Below are positions 36,098 through 45,396 of a DNA stretch of 64,000 nt, piece after piece. The notes beneath the pieces were generated by a model. It was not told the origin of the DNA and did not search any database. It was given only the letters and a program-made list of their open reading frames with translations. This DNA is from Roseovarius salincola (GTDB taxonomy: Bacteria > Pseudomonadota > Alphaproteobacteria > Rhodobacterales > Rhodobacteraceae). Made by a program: the position numbers and the translations under genes. Position 1 is the stretch's first letter; every line of letters starts with the position of its first letter. The stretch spans positions 47,272 to 111,271 of the forward strand of contig NZ_JAPTNL010000013.1 of NCBI RefSeq assembly GCF_026891095.1. The letters are read 5' to 3'.

Positions 36098-36685
36098 ATG
36101 CGCAGCGCGACGATCACCCGCAAGACCGCCGAGACCGATATCAGCGTCACGGTCGCCATCGACGGCACCGGCCGCTATGACAACCGCACCGGCGTGGGGT
36201 TCTTCGACCATATGCTCGACCAGCTGGCGCGCCACTCATTGATCGACATGACCATCCGCTGCGACGGCGACACCGTGATCGACGACCACCACAGCGTCGA
36301 GGACGTGGGCATCGCCCTGGGACAGGCCCTCGCCTCGGCGCTTGGCGACAAGCGCGGCATCCGCCGCTACGGCGATTGCCTGCTGGCGATGGATGACGCG
36401 CTGCTGCGCGCCGCACTTGACCTGTCGGGGCGCCCCTATCTTGTCTGGAATGTCGCGCTGCCGACCCAGAAGATCGGCAGCTTCGACTGCGAACTCCTGC
36501 GCGAATTCTTCCAGGCCATCAGCACCCATGGCGGCATCACGCTCCATGTGGATGCGCTGCACGGAATCAACAGCCACCACATCGCCGAGGCCGCCTTCAA
36601 ATCCGTCGCCCGCGCCCTGCGCGCGGCGGTGGAACCCGATTCGCGCATGTCCGACGCCGTGCCCTCGACCAAGGGGGCGCTGTAA
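36098..36685 (+). CDS. hisB: Imidazoleglycerol-phosphate dehydratase
   Basis: HisB dehydrates imidazole glycerol phosphate to imidazole acetol phosphate in histidine synthesis. The 195-residue monofunctional form shows the family manganese-binding blocks [24 protein letters not shown] and later [14 protein letters not shown]. The ATG at 36098 ([13 protein letters not shown]) fits family length. It starts the hisB-hisH-hisA-hisF-hisE set and is followed five bases later by hisH. Confidence 0.96.
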   Translation: MRSATITRKTAETDISVTVAIDGTGRYDNRTGVGFFDHMLDQLARHSLIDMTIRCDGDTVIDDHHSVEDVGIALGQALASALGDKRGIRRYGDCLLAMDDALLRAALDLSGRPYLVWNVALPTQKIGSFDCELLREFFQAISTHGGITLHVDALHGINSHHIAEAAFKSVARALRAAVEPDSRMSDAVPSTKGAL

Positions 36686-36690
36686 GCGCC

Positions 36691-37329
36691 ATGACCACCG
36701 TCATCATCGACTATGAATCGGGCAACCTCCATTCGGCGGCCAAGGCGTTTCAGCGCATGGCGCAGGAATCCGGCGCGGGCGAGGTGACCGTCACCTCCGA
36801 CCCCGACACCGTGCGCCGCGCCAGCCGCGTCGTGCTGCCCGGCGACGGGGCCTTTCCCGCCTGCCGCGATCAGCTCTTTGACCATCGCGGCCTGTTCGAG
36901 GCGATCGAGGAAACCGTGATCACGCGCGGCCAGCCTTTCATGGGCATCTGCATCGGCATGCAGATGCTGGCCACGCGCGGGCTGGAATACCGCGCCACCG
37001 ACGGTTTCGACTGGATCTCCGGCACGGTCGAACGCATCACGCCGTCGGATGCCTCCTTCAAGGTGCCCCATATGGGCTGGAACGATCTGGTGATCGACCA
37101 CCCCCACCCGATCTTCGACGGGATCGCCACCGGCAATCACGCCTATTTCGTCCATTCCTACCATTTCCGCGTCGCCGACGCTTCGCACCTTCTGGCGCAT
37201 GTGGATTACGGTGGTGCGATCACCGCCGTGGTGGGGCGCGACAATATCGTCGGCACCCAGTTCCACCCCGAGAAAAGCCAGGCCACCGGCCTGCGCATGA
37301 TCGCCAATTTCCTGACCTGGAAACCCTGA
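36691..37329 (+). CDS. hisH: Imidazole glycerol phosphate synthase glutaminase subunit
   Basis: HisH is the glutaminase partner of HisF. The 212-residue protein has the class I amidotransferase triad: Cys in MGICIGMQML (nucleophile elbow, near residue 88) and the His-Glu pair in QFHPEKSQ near residue 192. VLPGDGAFPAC supplies the oxyanion region. It is five bases after hisB. hisF lies 1.9 kb downstream, separated by hisA and two opposite-strand genes. Confidence 0.96.
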   Translation: MTTVIIDYESGNLHSAAKAFQRMAQESGAGEVTVTSDPDTVRRASRVVLPGDGAFPACRDQLFDHRGLFEAIEETVITRGQPFMGICIGMQMLATRGLEYRATDGFDWISGTVERITPSDASFKVPHMGWNDLVIDHPHPIFDGIATGNHAYFVHSYHFRVADASHLLAHVDYGGAITAVVGRDNIVGTQFHPEKSQATGLRMIANFLTWKP

Positions 37330-37386
37330 ACTTTCCGGGCTGACGCGCGCGCATGGCGTGGCGGGAAGAATCCGCCACCCGGCTAT

Positions 37387-37776
37387 CTATTGCACGCGCG
37401 TCCAGGTCTGCTTGGCGCAGATCAATCCGCCCGCCACGCAGCCGCGCAGATAAAGCGAATTGCCCTCGAGGTCGATCTTGCCGATATAGATCTTGCCATT
37501 CGACGGGCGCCAGACCTTGCCCTTGTAATGCCCCTCGCCCGCAGGCTCCATGTTGCGCACCAGCATCTTGCCGATCGTGTCGGATTGAAACTCCGCGCCA
37601 TCGCGGAAGGTGCGCGCGATGGTGCCGCAGATATTCTCGCCGCAGGGCTGGATATCCACATGGGCGAACGCCCCGTCATCCACCTCGGTCTGCCAGGTCC
37701 CCAGCACCGGGTCGGCGACGGCCATGGCGGCACTGGTCACAAGCGCCGCGACCGCGACTGCCAGTTGTTTCATCAT
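37387..37776 (-). CDS. Periplasmic DUF2147 protein
   Basis: A 129-residue exported protein. A signal peptide (ending AMAVADP) is followed by a DUF2147 domain beginning [22 protein letters not shown], with Cys pairs in CGENIC and GCVAGGLIC that probably form disulfides. Function unknown; DUF2147 proteins are common periplasmic proteins. GGAGG lies six bases before the ATG at 37776 (a second ATG follows directly). It sits opposite in strand between hisH and hisA. Confidence 0.85.
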   Translation of the reverse strand: MMKQLAVAVAALVTSAAMAVADPVLGTWQTEVDDGAFAHVDIQPCGENICGTIARTFRDGAEFQSDTIGKMLVRNMEPAGEGHYKGKVWRPSNGKIYIGKIDLEGNSLYLRGCVAGGLICAKQTWTRVQ

Positions 37777-37911
37777 GGAACTCCTCCCTCATGTCATGCG
37801 CGAACGCTGCCTTTGCCGCCGGTGCGAATCAAGTCTGACGTGGGGTCGCGTTGCATTTCACGCGGCCCCATGCCAAATGGCGCCCAGCGTCAGCTTGCAA
37901 GGATGTTTCGC

Positions 37912-38634
37912 ATGATCCTCTACCCCGCCATCGACCTCAAGGACGGCCAGGCCGTGCGCCTCTTCAAGGGCGAGATGGCGCAAGCCACGGTCTTCAACGA
38001 CGATCCCGCCGCTCAGGCCGAGGATTTCGTGCGCGCGGGCTGCGAGTGGCTGCACCTCGTCGATCTCAACGGCGCCTTTGCCGGCACACCCGTCAACGCC
38101 GCCCCCGTCGAAGCGATCCTCGAACGCTGCAAGGTGCCCGCCCAGCTTGGCGGCGGCATCCGCGACATGGCCACCATCGAACGCTGGCTCTCCAAGGGGC
38201 TCGCACGGGTGATCCTCGGGACCGTGGCGGTCGAGAACCCTGCCCTCGTGCGCGAGGCGGCGCGCGCCTTCCCCGGCCAGGTGGCCGTGGGGATCGACGC
38301 GCGCAAGGGCCGCGTGGCGACCAAGGGCTGGGCCGAGGAAACCGACGTGCTCGCGACCGACCTCGCGAAATCCTTCGAGGACGCGGGCGTCGCCGCGATC
38401 ATCTATACCGACATCAACCGCGACGGCGCCATGCAAGGCCCGAACGTGGCCGAAACCGCCGCGCTGGCCAATGCCGTGTCGATCCCGGTGATCGCCTCGG
38501 GCGGGGTCAGCTCCATCGCCGACCTCGAGGCGCTCAAGACCTGTGGCGCACCGCTCAACGGCGCGATCTCGGGGCGCGCGCTCTATGATGGCGCGATCGA
38601 CCTGGCCGAGGCGCTTGCGGTCATGCGCGCCTAG
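37912..38634 (+). CDS. hisA: Phosphoribosylformimino-AICAR phosphate isomerase
   Basis: HisA catalyses the Amadori rearrangement of ProFAR to PRFAR. It is a 240-residue TIM barrel with the two catalytic Asp residues in [12 protein letters not shown] (residue 8) and in [11 protein letters not shown] (near 168-170), plus phosphate-binding [11 protein letters not shown] and [11 protein letters not shown]. The ATG at 37912 is used. The stop overlaps that of the opposite DUF302 gene by four bases. Confidence 0.96.
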   Translation: MILYPAIDLKDGQAVRLFKGEMAQATVFNDDPAAQAEDFVRAGCEWLHLVDLNGAFAGTPVNAAPVEAILERCKVPAQLGGGIRDMATIERWLSKGLARVILGTVAVENPALVREAARAFPGQVAVGIDARKGRVATKGWAEETDVLATDLAKSFEDAGVAAIIYTDINRDGAMQGPNVAETAALANAVSIPVIASGGVSSIADLEALKTCGAPLNGAISGRALYDGAIDLAEALAVMRA

Positions 38635-39086
38635 CGCCCCGCCGCTTTCTCGGTCAGCTTGCCCAACGCGCCGCGCATCTTCTGGATATAGCCCGCGTTC
38701 TCCTCGATGCCGGGCAGATCGTCCAGCGTCGCGCCGGGGTCCTCATAGGCCAGCCAGACCTGCCCCTCGCCATCCTCGTAGATCAGCACCTTGAGCGGCA
38801 GGTAAAGCCCCGCCAGCGCATTGGCCTGCATCGGCGGCGTGCCCAGCTTCGGGTTGCCGAAGATCAGCAGTTGCGACGGCGCCAGCTCCATGTCGGCACC
38901 GGCGGCACCCGCCCCGTGATCGACCCTCGCGAACACCGTGGCGCCCGCGCCCTCGACGGCCTCCACCAACGCATCCATCGTGGCGCCCACATCGCCGCCC
39001 GCCTGCATCCGCAGGATGTCCTCTTCCGAGGCCGCCGCCCCCTGCGCCATTGCCGCAAGCATCATCGCTCCCAAAATCCGTCTCAT
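38631..39086 (-). CDS. Exported DUF302 protein
   Basis: A 151-residue protein with a signal peptide ([20 protein letters not shown]) and a DUF302 domain: [27 protein letters not shown] and [32 protein letters not shown]. Function is unknown; DUF302 proteins are often periplasmic and next to redox or copper genes, which is not the case here. GGAGA precedes the ATG at 39086. It is inserted between hisA and hisF on the opposite strand. Confidence 0.87.
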   Translation of the reverse strand: MRRILGAMMLAAMAQGAAASEEDILRMQAGGDVGATMDALVEAVEGAGATVFARVDHGAGAAGADMELAPSQLLIFGNPKLGTPPMQANALAGLYLPLKVLIYEDGEGQVWLAYEDPGATLDDLPGIEENAGYIQKMRGALGKLTEKAAGR

Positions 39087-39188
39087 CGCATTCTCCTTTC
39101 ACATGCCTGAATGTCACGCCCCTACCCTCTGGAAACCCGCGCGCTTTGCCCATAAACAATTCCGTGACACCAGAAACCCGGACCCGCC

Positions 39189-39953
39189 ATGCTCAAGATC
39201 CGCATCATCCCCTGCCTCGACGTCGCCGATGGCCGCGTCGTCAAGGGCGTGAACTTCGTCAACCTGCGCGACGCGGGCGACCCGGTGGACGCCGCGCGCG
39301 CCTATGACGCCGCGGGCGCCGACGAGCTCTGCTTCCTCGACATCCACGCCACCCACCAGAATCGCGGCGTGATGCTCGACGTGGTCAGCCGCACCGCCGA
39401 ACAATGCTACATCCCCCTCACCGTGGGCGGCGGCGTGCGCAGCACCGAGGACGTGCGCGCCCTGCTGCTGGCGGGCGCCGACAAGGTCAGCTTCAATTCC
39501 GCCGCCGTGGCCGATCCCGACGTGGTGCGCCGCGCCGCCGACCAGTTCGGCAGCCAATGCATCGTCGTCGCCATCGATGCCAAGACGGTCAGTCCCGGCA
39601 AATGGGACATCTTCACCCATGGCGGGCGCAAGCCCACCGGCATCGACGCGGTCGAATTCGCCCGCCTGGTGGAATCCAAGGGCGCGGGCGAAATCCTGCT
39701 CACCTCGATGGACCGCGACGGCACCCGCGAAGGCTTCAACCTGCCGCTCACCCGCGCGATCAGCGACGCGGTCGACATCCCCGTGATCGCCTCGGGCGGG
39801 GTGGGCACGCTCGACCACCTCGTCGACGGCGTGACAAAGGGCGGCGCCAGCGCCGTGCTGGCCGCCTCGATCTTCCATTTCGGCACCTTTACCATCCAGC
39901 AGGCCAAGGATCACATGGCCGCTCACGGCATCCCCACAAGGACAGGCGCATGA
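39189..39953 (+). CDS. hisF: Imidazole glycerol phosphate synthase cyclase subunit
   Basis: HisF forms imidazole glycerol phosphate and AICAR from PRFAR and ammonia delivered by HisH. This 254-residue TIM barrel has catalytic Asp residues in [15 protein letters not shown] (residue 11) and [13 protein letters not shown] (near 132), and phosphate loops [10 protein letters not shown] and [11 protein letters not shown]. The stop overlaps the hisE start by four bases (ATGA), indicating coupling. Confidence 0.97.
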   Translation: MLKIRIIPCLDVADGRVVKGVNFVNLRDAGDPVDAARAYDAAGADELCFLDIHATHQNRGVMLDVVSRTAEQCYIPLTVGGGVRSTEDVRALLLAGADKVSFNSAAVADPDVVRRAADQFGSQCIVVAIDAKTVSPGKWDIFTHGGRKPTGIDAVEFARLVESKGAGEILLTSMDRDGTREGFNLPLTRAISDAVDIPVIASGGVGTLDHLVDGVTKGGASAVLAASIFHFGTFTIQQAKDHMAAHGIPTRTGA

Positions 39954-40261
39954 CCCTCGAGGAACTCGAACAGATCGTCGCCACCCGCGCCAGCGCGCCC
40001 CCCGACGAAAGCTGGACGGCGCAGCTTCTGGCGCGCGGCCCCGAACACGCCGCCCGGAAATTCGGCGAAGAGGCCGTCGAGGCCGTGATCGAAGCCGTGC
40101 GCAATGATTCCGACCGCCTCACATCCGAGGCCGCCGACGTGCTCTATCACCTCATGGTGATGCTGCACGCGCGCGACGTGGCGCTCGCGGACGTGATGGA
40201 CGAACTCGCCCGCCGCCAGTCCCGCTCGGGCCTTCAGGAAAAGGCCGCCCGCCCGCGATGA
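39950..40261 (+). CDS. hisE: Phosphoribosyl-ATP diphosphatase
   Basis: HisE hydrolyses phosphoribosyl-ATP to phosphoribosyl-AMP. The 103-residue all-alpha MazG-like protein has the family signature [17 protein letters not shown] and [14 protein letters not shown] with the metal-binding Glu and Asp residues. It overlaps hisF and the next gene by four bases each (ATGA), forming a tightly coupled trio. Confidence 0.95.
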   Translation: MTLEELEQIVATRASAPPDESWTAQLLARGPEHAARKFGEEAVEAVIEAVRNDSDRLTSEAADVLYHLMVMLHARDVALADVMDELARRQSRSGLQEKAARPR

Positions 40262-40548
40262 TCCGCCATATCGTCTTTTTCACCGCCCGCGACGCGGCCG
40301 ATCTCACCGAAATCGAGACCGGCCTCAACCTGCTTTCGGGCATCCCCCATGCCCGCCATTTCGAGGTCCGCCCCAACCTGCGCGCCGACCTGCTCTCCAA
40401 TGCCGATGTCGATTTCGTGGTTTACGCCGAATTCGATTCCGAGGCCGACCTCGCCGCCTACAAGGCGCATCCGCTCTACCAGGCCTCGATCGACCGCGTG
40501 CGCCCCCTGCGCGACACCCGCATCGCCGCCGATATCGACGCCGGCTGA
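40258..40548 (+). CDS. Dabb (stress-responsive alpha/beta barrel) domain protein
   Basis: A 96-residue protein with a dimeric alpha/beta barrel (Dabb) domain: [12 protein letters not shown] at the start, DFVVYAEFDSEADLAAYKAHPLY near residue 55. Members range from plant stress proteins to small cyclases and monooxygenases; the role of bacterial single-domain copies is mostly unknown. Its start overlaps the hisE stop by four bases, so it is the last gene of the hisF-hisE transcript. Confidence 0.85.
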   Translation: MIRHIVFFTARDAADLTEIETGLNLLSGIPHARHFEVRPNLRADLLSNADVDFVVYAEFDSEADLAAYKAHPLYQASIDRVRPLRDTRIAADIDAG

Positions 40549-40559
40549 ACGGCCCGCAC

Positions 40560-40622
40560 TTTCATTGTTCCCCAAATACTCCGGGGGAGTCGCGCCATGC
40601 GCGACGGGGGCAGCGCCCCCTT
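40560..40622 (+). repeat. Gene-end dispersed repeat, copy C
   Basis: After the Dabb gene stop: TTTCATTGTTCCCCAAATAC, then TCCGGGGGAGTCGCGC-CAT-GCGCGAC and GGGGGCAGCGCCCCC. It ends a few bases before the stop codon of the opposite-strand CoA-binding gene, the same geometry as copy B. Confidence 0.65.
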
Positions 40623-40625
40623 TCC

Positions 40626-41099
40626 CTACAGTTTCGAGGAAATCACCCCGGTATTGAACCCGCCCATCCGCAGCTCGCCGAAGAGGCGCTGATATTCGAT
40701 CTTGGGGCAGCGGTTCATCACCACATCCACCCCGCGGGCCCGCGCCACCCCGGCCGCCGTCTCATTGACGACCCCGATCTGCATCCAGATCGTGCCCAGT
40801 CCGGGAAAGGCCGCCAGCGCCTCGTCGACAATCGGCCCCACATGCTCGGAGCGGCGGAAAATATCCACCATGTCTACCTTGCCCCCGATCTCCCCCAGGC
40901 TGGCCACCACCCGCGACCCGAACAGCATCTCGCCCGCATGGCCCGGATTGACCGGCACCACCTCGAACCCCTTGAGGCTCAGGTAACGCGCCACGTAATA
41001 GCTCGGGCGCACCGGGTTCATCGACACGCCCACCACCGCCACGCGCCGCGTGCGGGTCAGGATCTCGCGCAGAAAGGCGTCTGAATACTCTTCGTTCAT
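40626..41099 (-). CDS. CoA-binding domain protein (YccU-like)
   Basis: A 157-residue stand-alone CoA-binding (Rossmann-like) domain protein of the YccU/YmdB type. Signature blocks: TRRVAVVGVSMNPVRPSYYVARYL at the N-terminus, FEVVPVNPGHAGEMLFG, MVDIFRRSEHVGPIVDEAL, and IWMQIGVVNETAAG with a C-terminal NRCPKIEYQRL. Its role is not defined; it may sense or carry CoA thioesters. The start is the ATG at 41099 (MNEEYSD). Confidence 0.88.
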   Translation of the reverse strand: MNEEYSDAFLREILTRTRRVAVVGVSMNPVRPSYYVARYLSLKGFEVVPVNPGHAGEMLFGSRVVASLGEIGGKVDMVDIFRRSEHVGPIVDEALAAFPGLGTIWMQIGVVNETAAGVARARGVDVVMNRCPKIEYQRLFGELRMGGFNTGVISSKL

Positions 41100-41127
41100 G
41101 GCGCGCAACATAGCCTGCCTGCACTGA

Positions 41128-41159
41128 ATAAAAAAGCGCCCAAGGAAAACCTTGGGCGC
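41128..41159 (-). terminator. Strong Rho-independent terminator
   Basis: On the minus strand GCGCCCAAGG-TTTT-CCTTGGGCGC is followed by TTTTTTATT: a perfect 10-bp stem with a T tract. It lies 138 bases after the stop of the zinc-ribbon gene and before the CoA-binding gene. Confidence 0.9.
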
Positions 41160-41245
41160 CAGTCGCGGAACGAGGGACAGTGAAGTGAAACGCCGATGTT
41201 CCGTATCAGCGCTTCCAAGTCATAGATAGGAACGCTTTCGAAGAT
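41160..41245 (-). ncRNA. Candidate small RNA or long 3' UTR before the terminator
   Basis: Between the zinc-ribbon gene stop (41298) and the terminator lies a 138-base non-coding, relatively AT-rich stretch. A TATCTA-like -10 at about 41225-41231 on the minus strand could start a transcript of roughly 90-100 bases ending in the terminator. The inner part has TTCCGCGA and CGGAAC segments that can pair. It could equally be an untranslated 3' end. Confidence 0.3.
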
Positions 41246-41297
41246 AAAAAGAGTTTGTAAAGGCTTTGTGATCACGTCTTCGCGACCGCCCCACCGC

Positions 41298-41621
41298 TCA
41301 ATCGAACAGGTCCTCGACGATGTCCCACACTTCGCCCCAGATCTTGCGCCTCAGCGATTTGCGTTTCTTCCTGGCCTTGTATTCCCCCTTGCGACGCGTG
41401 TCACAAGAACGGGATTCGAACCCGGCACGGCGGGTCTTGCGTGGTTTTTCCATCACCGGCGCGGGGCTGGATTTCTTCACGCTTTCAGCACGCTGCGGCA
41501 TGGCCTTCATCTCGTGCAGCGGCGCGCCGCAGGCCGGGCAGCTCAGCTCGTGGCGTCCCGGCGCCAACACCAGCACCGCGCGCGTGCCGCAATAATTGCA
41601 TGTGGCGATCTTGCGGTACAT
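41298..41621 (-). CDS. Small zinc-ribbon protein
   Basis: A 107-residue protein with an N-terminal zinc ribbon (CNYCGTR and CPACGAP, two C-x2-C knuckles) and a strongly basic C-terminal half (RRKGEYKARKKRKSLRRKIW), ending VEDLFD. Function unknown; the layout suggests nucleic-acid or ribosome interaction. It follows rlmB by 18 bases in the same direction and is probably co-transcribed. Confidence 0.75.
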   Translation of the reverse strand: MYRKIATCNYCGTRAVLVLAPGRHELSCPACGAPLHEMKAMPQRAESVKKSSPAPVMEKPRKTRRAGFESRSCDTRRKGEYKARKKRKSLRRKIWGEVWDIVEDLFD

Positions 41622-41639
41622 GTCGTCCCGTGCCCTTGT

Positions 41640-42425
41640 TCAGCGTCTGGAAGCATATAAGGCCACCGCCGCCGCGTTCGAGACATTGAGCGACCCGAAG
41701 TCGCCCCAATAACCGATTCGCGCCAAAGCGTCGCAGCTCTCGCGCGTCTTCTCGCGCAATCCCGGCCCCTCGGCCCCCAGCACGAGCGCCACCGCGCCGT
41801 CGCGGCGCCCGTCAAGCGCGGTCTCGATATCGGCCTCGGCCTCGCCCGCAAGGCCCAGCACCAGGTAACCCATGTCCCTTAACGCGCCGATCGCCCGCGC
41901 CAGGTTCGTCACCCGCAGGTAGGGCTGGCGCTCCAGCGCCCCGCTCGCGGTCTTGGCCAGCGCGCCGGTCTCGGGCGCCGAATGATGGCGCGTCGCGATC
42001 ACCGCGCAGGCGCCGAACACCTCCGCCGAGCGCAGGATCGCCCCCACGTTATGCGGATCGCTCACCCGGTCCAGCAACAGCACCCGTGGCGGCGCCTCGC
42101 CCGGCGCGGCGGCGCAGATATCTTCCAGGCTGCCCCAATCCAGCGGCTTCACCTCCAGCGCCGCGCCCTGATGCACCGATTGCGGGTCAAGCGGTGCCGG
42201 AAACTTGCGCGGATCGGCCATCTCGGGCGCGATCCCGGCGGCGCCGATCGCCTCTTGCAGCTTGTCGGCGGCGTTCTTCGTGACGATCAGGCGCAACTTC
42301 TCGCGCGCCGGATTCATCAGCGCATCGCGCACCGCATGCAGCCCGAAAAGCCAGACCGTCTCGGCGCCCGCCGCCTTTTTCGCCTGTTCCTTCTCGATCA
42401 CCCAGCGGGGTTTCTTCACGGCCAT
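41640..42425 (-). CDS. rlmB: 23S rRNA (guanosine-2'-O)-methyltransferase RlmB
   Basis: A SpoU (SPOUT) family methyltransferase, likely modifying G2251 of 23S rRNA. The 261-residue protein has an N-terminal substrate-binding domain starting ETVWLFGLHAVRDAL, then knot motifs DRVSDPHNVGAILRSAEVFG, LVLGAEGPGLREKTRESCD and SLNVSNAAAVALY. The start is the ATG at 42425 (MAVKKPRW). It lies just downstream of, and opposite to, tRNA-Tyr. Confidence 0.92.
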   Translation of the reverse strand: MAVKKPRWVIEKEQAKKAAGAETVWLFGLHAVRDALMNPAREKLRLIVTKNAADKLQEAIGAAGIAPEMADPRKFPAPLDPQSVHQGAALEVKPLDWGSLEDICAAAPGEAPPRVLLLDRVSDPHNVGAILRSAEVFGACAVIATRHHSAPETGALAKTASGALERQPYLRVTNLARAIGALRDMGYLVLGLAGEAEADIETALDGRRDGAVALVLGAEGPGLREKTRESCDALARIGYWGDFGSLNVSNAAAVALYASRR

Positions 42426-42553
42426 GCTCGCCCTTTCCTGATGCGCGGCGACAATGCGTGGCCACGCAGGGCGGCGCAAGCCATTTTCGGGTTGACGCCC
42501 CAGACCCGCTTTCCTAAATACGCCCTCACGTCCGGGGCAATGTCCTGGTCAGT

Positions 42554-42637
42554 GGGCGACAGGCCGCAAGGTGTGGCAGGGGACTGTAACTCCCTCGCGG
42601 AGACGCACGCCAGGTTCGATTCCTGGGTCGCCCACCA
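42554..42637 (+). tRNA. tRNA-Tyr(GTA)
   Basis: A class II tRNA: acceptor GGGCGAC/GTCGCCC, D-stem GCC/GGC, anticodon stem GGGGA/TCCCT with loop CTGTAAC (anticodon GTA), a long variable arm CGCGGAGACGCACG, T-arm CCAGG-TTCGATT-CCTGG, discriminator A, and encoded CCA. Confidence 0.95.
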
Positions 42638-42773
42638 CTTTCTCCTCTCCTCCTTCATTCCATCGCCACCCGGATCAAGGCCTGCGCCGTTCAGACGCGC
42701 GTTCCCCCTTCTGCCCGCGCCGCGATGCCCCTATAGTGCCCCCAGAGGCAAAATACCGGGCAGAGTGCGAGTG

Positions 42774-43790
42774 ATGGCCGCCAAGGCGAAAACCAGACCC
42801 ACGCCCCAAGCGGCGTTCAACATCCTGATCGTCGCGCAGGGCGGGCGGCTGCAATACGAGGCGCTGATCTTCGCGGCATCGCTGCGCGCCAGTTCCCCCG
42901 CCTTCTCCGGTCGCCTCTTCGTCGCCGAACCCCAGCCCGGCCCGCTCTGGACCAGCGACCCCACCATTCGCGGCGACGACACCCGCGCCCTGCTCGCCGA
43001 AATGGGCGCCGAGATCATCCCCTTTGCATCGCGCCATTTCGGCCAGTCCTACCCCTATGGCAACAAGATCGAGGCGCTTTTCGCGCTGCCCAAGGGCGAG
43101 CCTTTCGTCTTCTTCGACACCGACACGCTGATCACCGGCGATCTCGCCGCGGTGCCCTTCGACTTCGCCCGCCCCAGCGCGTCTCTGCGCCGCGAAGGCA
43201 CCTGGCCCGAGATCCAGCTCTACGGCCCCGGCTACACAGCCACCTGGAAAGCGCTCTATGACAGGTTCGGTCTCGATTTTCAGTCCTCGCTCGATCCCGC
43301 CTGGCCCGATGAATTCTGGCGCCGCTACCTCTATTTCAATGCCGGGTTCTTCTATTACGAATGCCCGCATGAATTCGGGCAGCGCTTTCTCGACTATGCG
43401 CTCTCGATCCGCGACGACCCGCCCCCCGAACTGATCTGCCAGTCGCTCGACCCCTGGCTCGACCAGGTGGCGCTGCCGCTGGTAATCCATGCCTTGGGCG
43501 GCGGGCGCGACACGCTGCCCGCGGGGCTGCTCGACGGCGCGGTCAGCTGCCATTACCGCATGCTGCCGCTCCTTTATGCGCGCGAATCCGACCATGCGGT
43601 TCAAGTGCTCGAGCAGGTCTGCGCGCCCAACCGCATCAAGAAGGTGCTGAAATCCCACGATCCGATCAAGTTCATGGTCTATCACGGCCGCGGCCAGAAG
43701 GTGCGCGCCCTCTTTGACCGCGACGATCTCCCCCGCAAGGAACAGGCGATCCGCAACACCATCAAGCGCAACGGCTTCTGGATGCGCTAA
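42774..43790 (+). CDS. Conserved protein resembling a glycosyltransferase
   Basis: A 338-residue protein. The N-terminal part reads as a nucleotide-diphospho-sugar transferase fold: FNILIVAQGGRLQYEALIFAASLRAS, KIEALFALPKGEPFVFFDTDTLITGDL with a DTD (DxD-like) metal motif near residue 120. YLYFNAGFFYYECPHEFGQRF near residue 185 resembles the acceptor side of family 8-like enzymes. No transmembrane segment or sugar-pathway neighbour is present, so the acceptor is unknown. The ATG at 42774 was chosen; nearby GTG codons upstream are possible. Confidence 0.65.
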   Translation: MAAKAKTRPTPQAAFNILIVAQGGRLQYEALIFAASLRASSPAFSGRLFVAEPQPGPLWTSDPTIRGDDTRALLAEMGAEIIPFASRHFGQSYPYGNKIEALFALPKGEPFVFFDTDTLITGDLAAVPFDFARPSASLRREGTWPEIQLYGPGYTATWKALYDRFGLDFQSSLDPAWPDEFWRRYLYFNAGFFYYECPHEFGQRFLDYALSIRDDPPPELICQSLDPWLDQVALPLVIHALGGGRDTLPAGLLDGAVSCHYRMLPLLYARESDHAVQVLEQVCAPNRIKKVLKSHDPIKFMVYHGRGQKVRALFDRDDLPRKEQAIRNTIKRNGFWMR

Positions 43791-43804
43791 GGCGCGCCGC
43801 CCCC

Positions 43805-43858
43805 CTTCATCTGGCCGCAAATACCTCGGGGGGTCCGGGGGGCCGGCCCCCCGGACCT
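43805..43858 (+). repeat. Gene-end dispersed repeat, copy D
   Basis: It follows the glycosyltransferase-like gene by about 15 bases: CTTCATCTGGCCGCAAATAC, then CTCGGGGG and the 24-base palindrome (43833-43856) with arms GTCCGGGGGGCC and GGCCCCCCGGAC. Unlike copies A-C, the next gene (metY) is in the same direction. Confidence 0.6.
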
Positions 43859-43958
43859 GGCCCGAAGGCACCCCCCTCCACCTTGCCATGCCAGTTGTGA
43901 GCCCGCCCGCGATGCCCTACACATTCGCTCAGCGAGTTCCACAGGGAGGGCCAAAGAC

Positions 43959-45239
43959 ATGGCATACGGCTTCGACACATTGCAGATCCACGCGGGCGCC
44001 CGGCCCGATCCGGCCACCGGCGCGCGCCAGACGCCGATCTACCAGACCACCGCCTACGTGTTCCGCGATGCCGAACATGCCGCGGCGCTCTTCAATCTCC
44101 AGGAAGTGGGCTATATCTATTCGCGCCTCACCAACCCCACTGTCGCCGTGCTCCAGGAACGCGTCGCCACGCTCGAGGGCGGCGCCGGGGCGGTCTGCTG
44201 CTCCTCGGGCCATGCCGCGCAGATCATGGCGCTCTTTCCGCTCATGGGGCCGGGCCTCAACGTGGTGGTCTCGACCCGGCTCTATGGCGGCTCGATCACC
44301 CAGTTCAGCCAGACGATCAAGCGCTTCGGCTGGTCCGCGAAATTCGTCGATTTCGACGATCTCGACGCCGTTGCGGCGGCGATCGACGACGACACACGCG
44401 CGGTATTCTGCGAATCCATCGCCAATCCGGGCGGCTATGTCACCGATCTCGACGCCATCGCCGCGATCAGTGACAAGGCCGGGCTGCCGCTCATCGTCGA
44501 CAACACCTCCGCCACGCCCTACCTGTGCCGCCCGATCGAACATGGCGCCACGCTGGTCGTGCATTCCATGACCAAGTTCCTGACCGGCAACGGCACCGTG
44601 ACCGGCGGCGTCGTGGTCGATTCCGGCACCTTCGACTGGTCCGCCTCCGGCAAGTTCCCCTCGCTCAGCGAACCCGAACCCGCCTATCACGGCCTCAAGT
44701 TCCACGAGACCTTCGGCCCGCTGGCCTTCACCTTCCACGGCATCGCCATCGGGCTGCGCGACCTCGGCATGACCCTCAACCCGCAGGCGGCGCATTACAC
44801 CTTGATGGGGATCGAAACACTCAGCCTGCGCATGCAGCGCCATTGCGAGAACGCGATGACCGTAGCGCAGTGGCTGGAAAACGACGACCGGATCGAGGCG
44901 GTCACCTATGCCGGCCTGCCCTCCTCGCCCTATCACGACCGCGGCGCGCGGATCTGCCCCAAGGGCGCGGGCGGGCTCTTCACCGTCACGCTCAAGGGCG
45001 GTTATGACGCCTGCGTCAAGCTGGTCGACAGCCTCGAGCTCTTCTCGCATGTGGCCAATCTGGGCGACACCCGCTCGCTGATCATCCACTCCGCCTCGAC
45101 CACCCACCGCCAGCTTTCGCCCGAACAGCAAAAGGCGGCGGGCGCATCGCCCGACGTGGTGCGGATCTCGATCGGGATCGAGGATTCCGACGACATCATC
45201 GCCGATCTCGACCAGGCGCTCGCCAAGGCCACCGCCTGA
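43959..45239 (+). CDS. metY: O-acetylhomoserine sulfhydrylase
   Basis: A 426-residue Cys/Met PLP enzyme making homocysteine (or methionine with methanethiol) from O-acetylhomoserine. The PLP lysine is in HSMTKFLTGNGTVTGG near residue 207; family features DTLQIHAGARPDPATGARQTPIYQTTAY at the start and the insertion typical of MetY (length ~425, versus ~395 for MetZ) support the assignment. AGGGAGGG precedes the ATG. It gives the genome a second direct-sulfhydrylation enzyme besides metZ at 5.7 kb; no SAM riboswitch is visible before it. Confidence 0.92.
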   Translation: MAYGFDTLQIHAGARPDPATGARQTPIYQTTAYVFRDAEHAAALFNLQEVGYIYSRLTNPTVAVLQERVATLEGGAGAVCCSSGHAAQIMALFPLMGPGLNVVVSTRLYGGSITQFSQTIKRFGWSAKFVDFDDLDAVAAAIDDDTRAVFCESIANPGGYVTDLDAIAAISDKAGLPLIVDNTSATPYLCRPIEHGATLVVHSMTKFLTGNGTVTGGVVVDSGTFDWSASGKFPSLSEPEPAYHGLKFHETFGPLAFTFHGIAIGLRDLGMTLNPQAAHYTLMGIETLSLRMQRHCENAMTVAQWLENDDRIEAVTYAGLPSSPYHDRGARICPKGAGGLFTVTLKGGYDACVKLVDSLELFSHVANLGDTRSLIIHSASTTHRQLSPEQQKAAGASPDVVRISIGIEDSDDIIADLDQALAKATA

Positions 45240-45252
45240 CCGCCAACCCACC

Positions 45253-45278
45253 GCCAGGGCCGCATCTCCGGCCCTGGC
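45253..45278 (+). terminator. GC-rich hairpin after metY
   Basis: GCCAGGGCCG pairs with CGGCCCTGGC around a short loop, 13 bases after the metY stop. There is no T tract, so it may be a weak or Rho-assisted terminator. Confidence 0.45.
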
Positions 45279-45396
45279 GCGGCACCTCTTCGGCGCGAAG
45301 CCGCACATCCCTTTCCCTCGGCGGGAAGCTGCTGTAAAATCCGGGGCCTGGGCGGTGGACTCCCACCGGCCCTGACCCGATGCTACTGCGGTGCAA

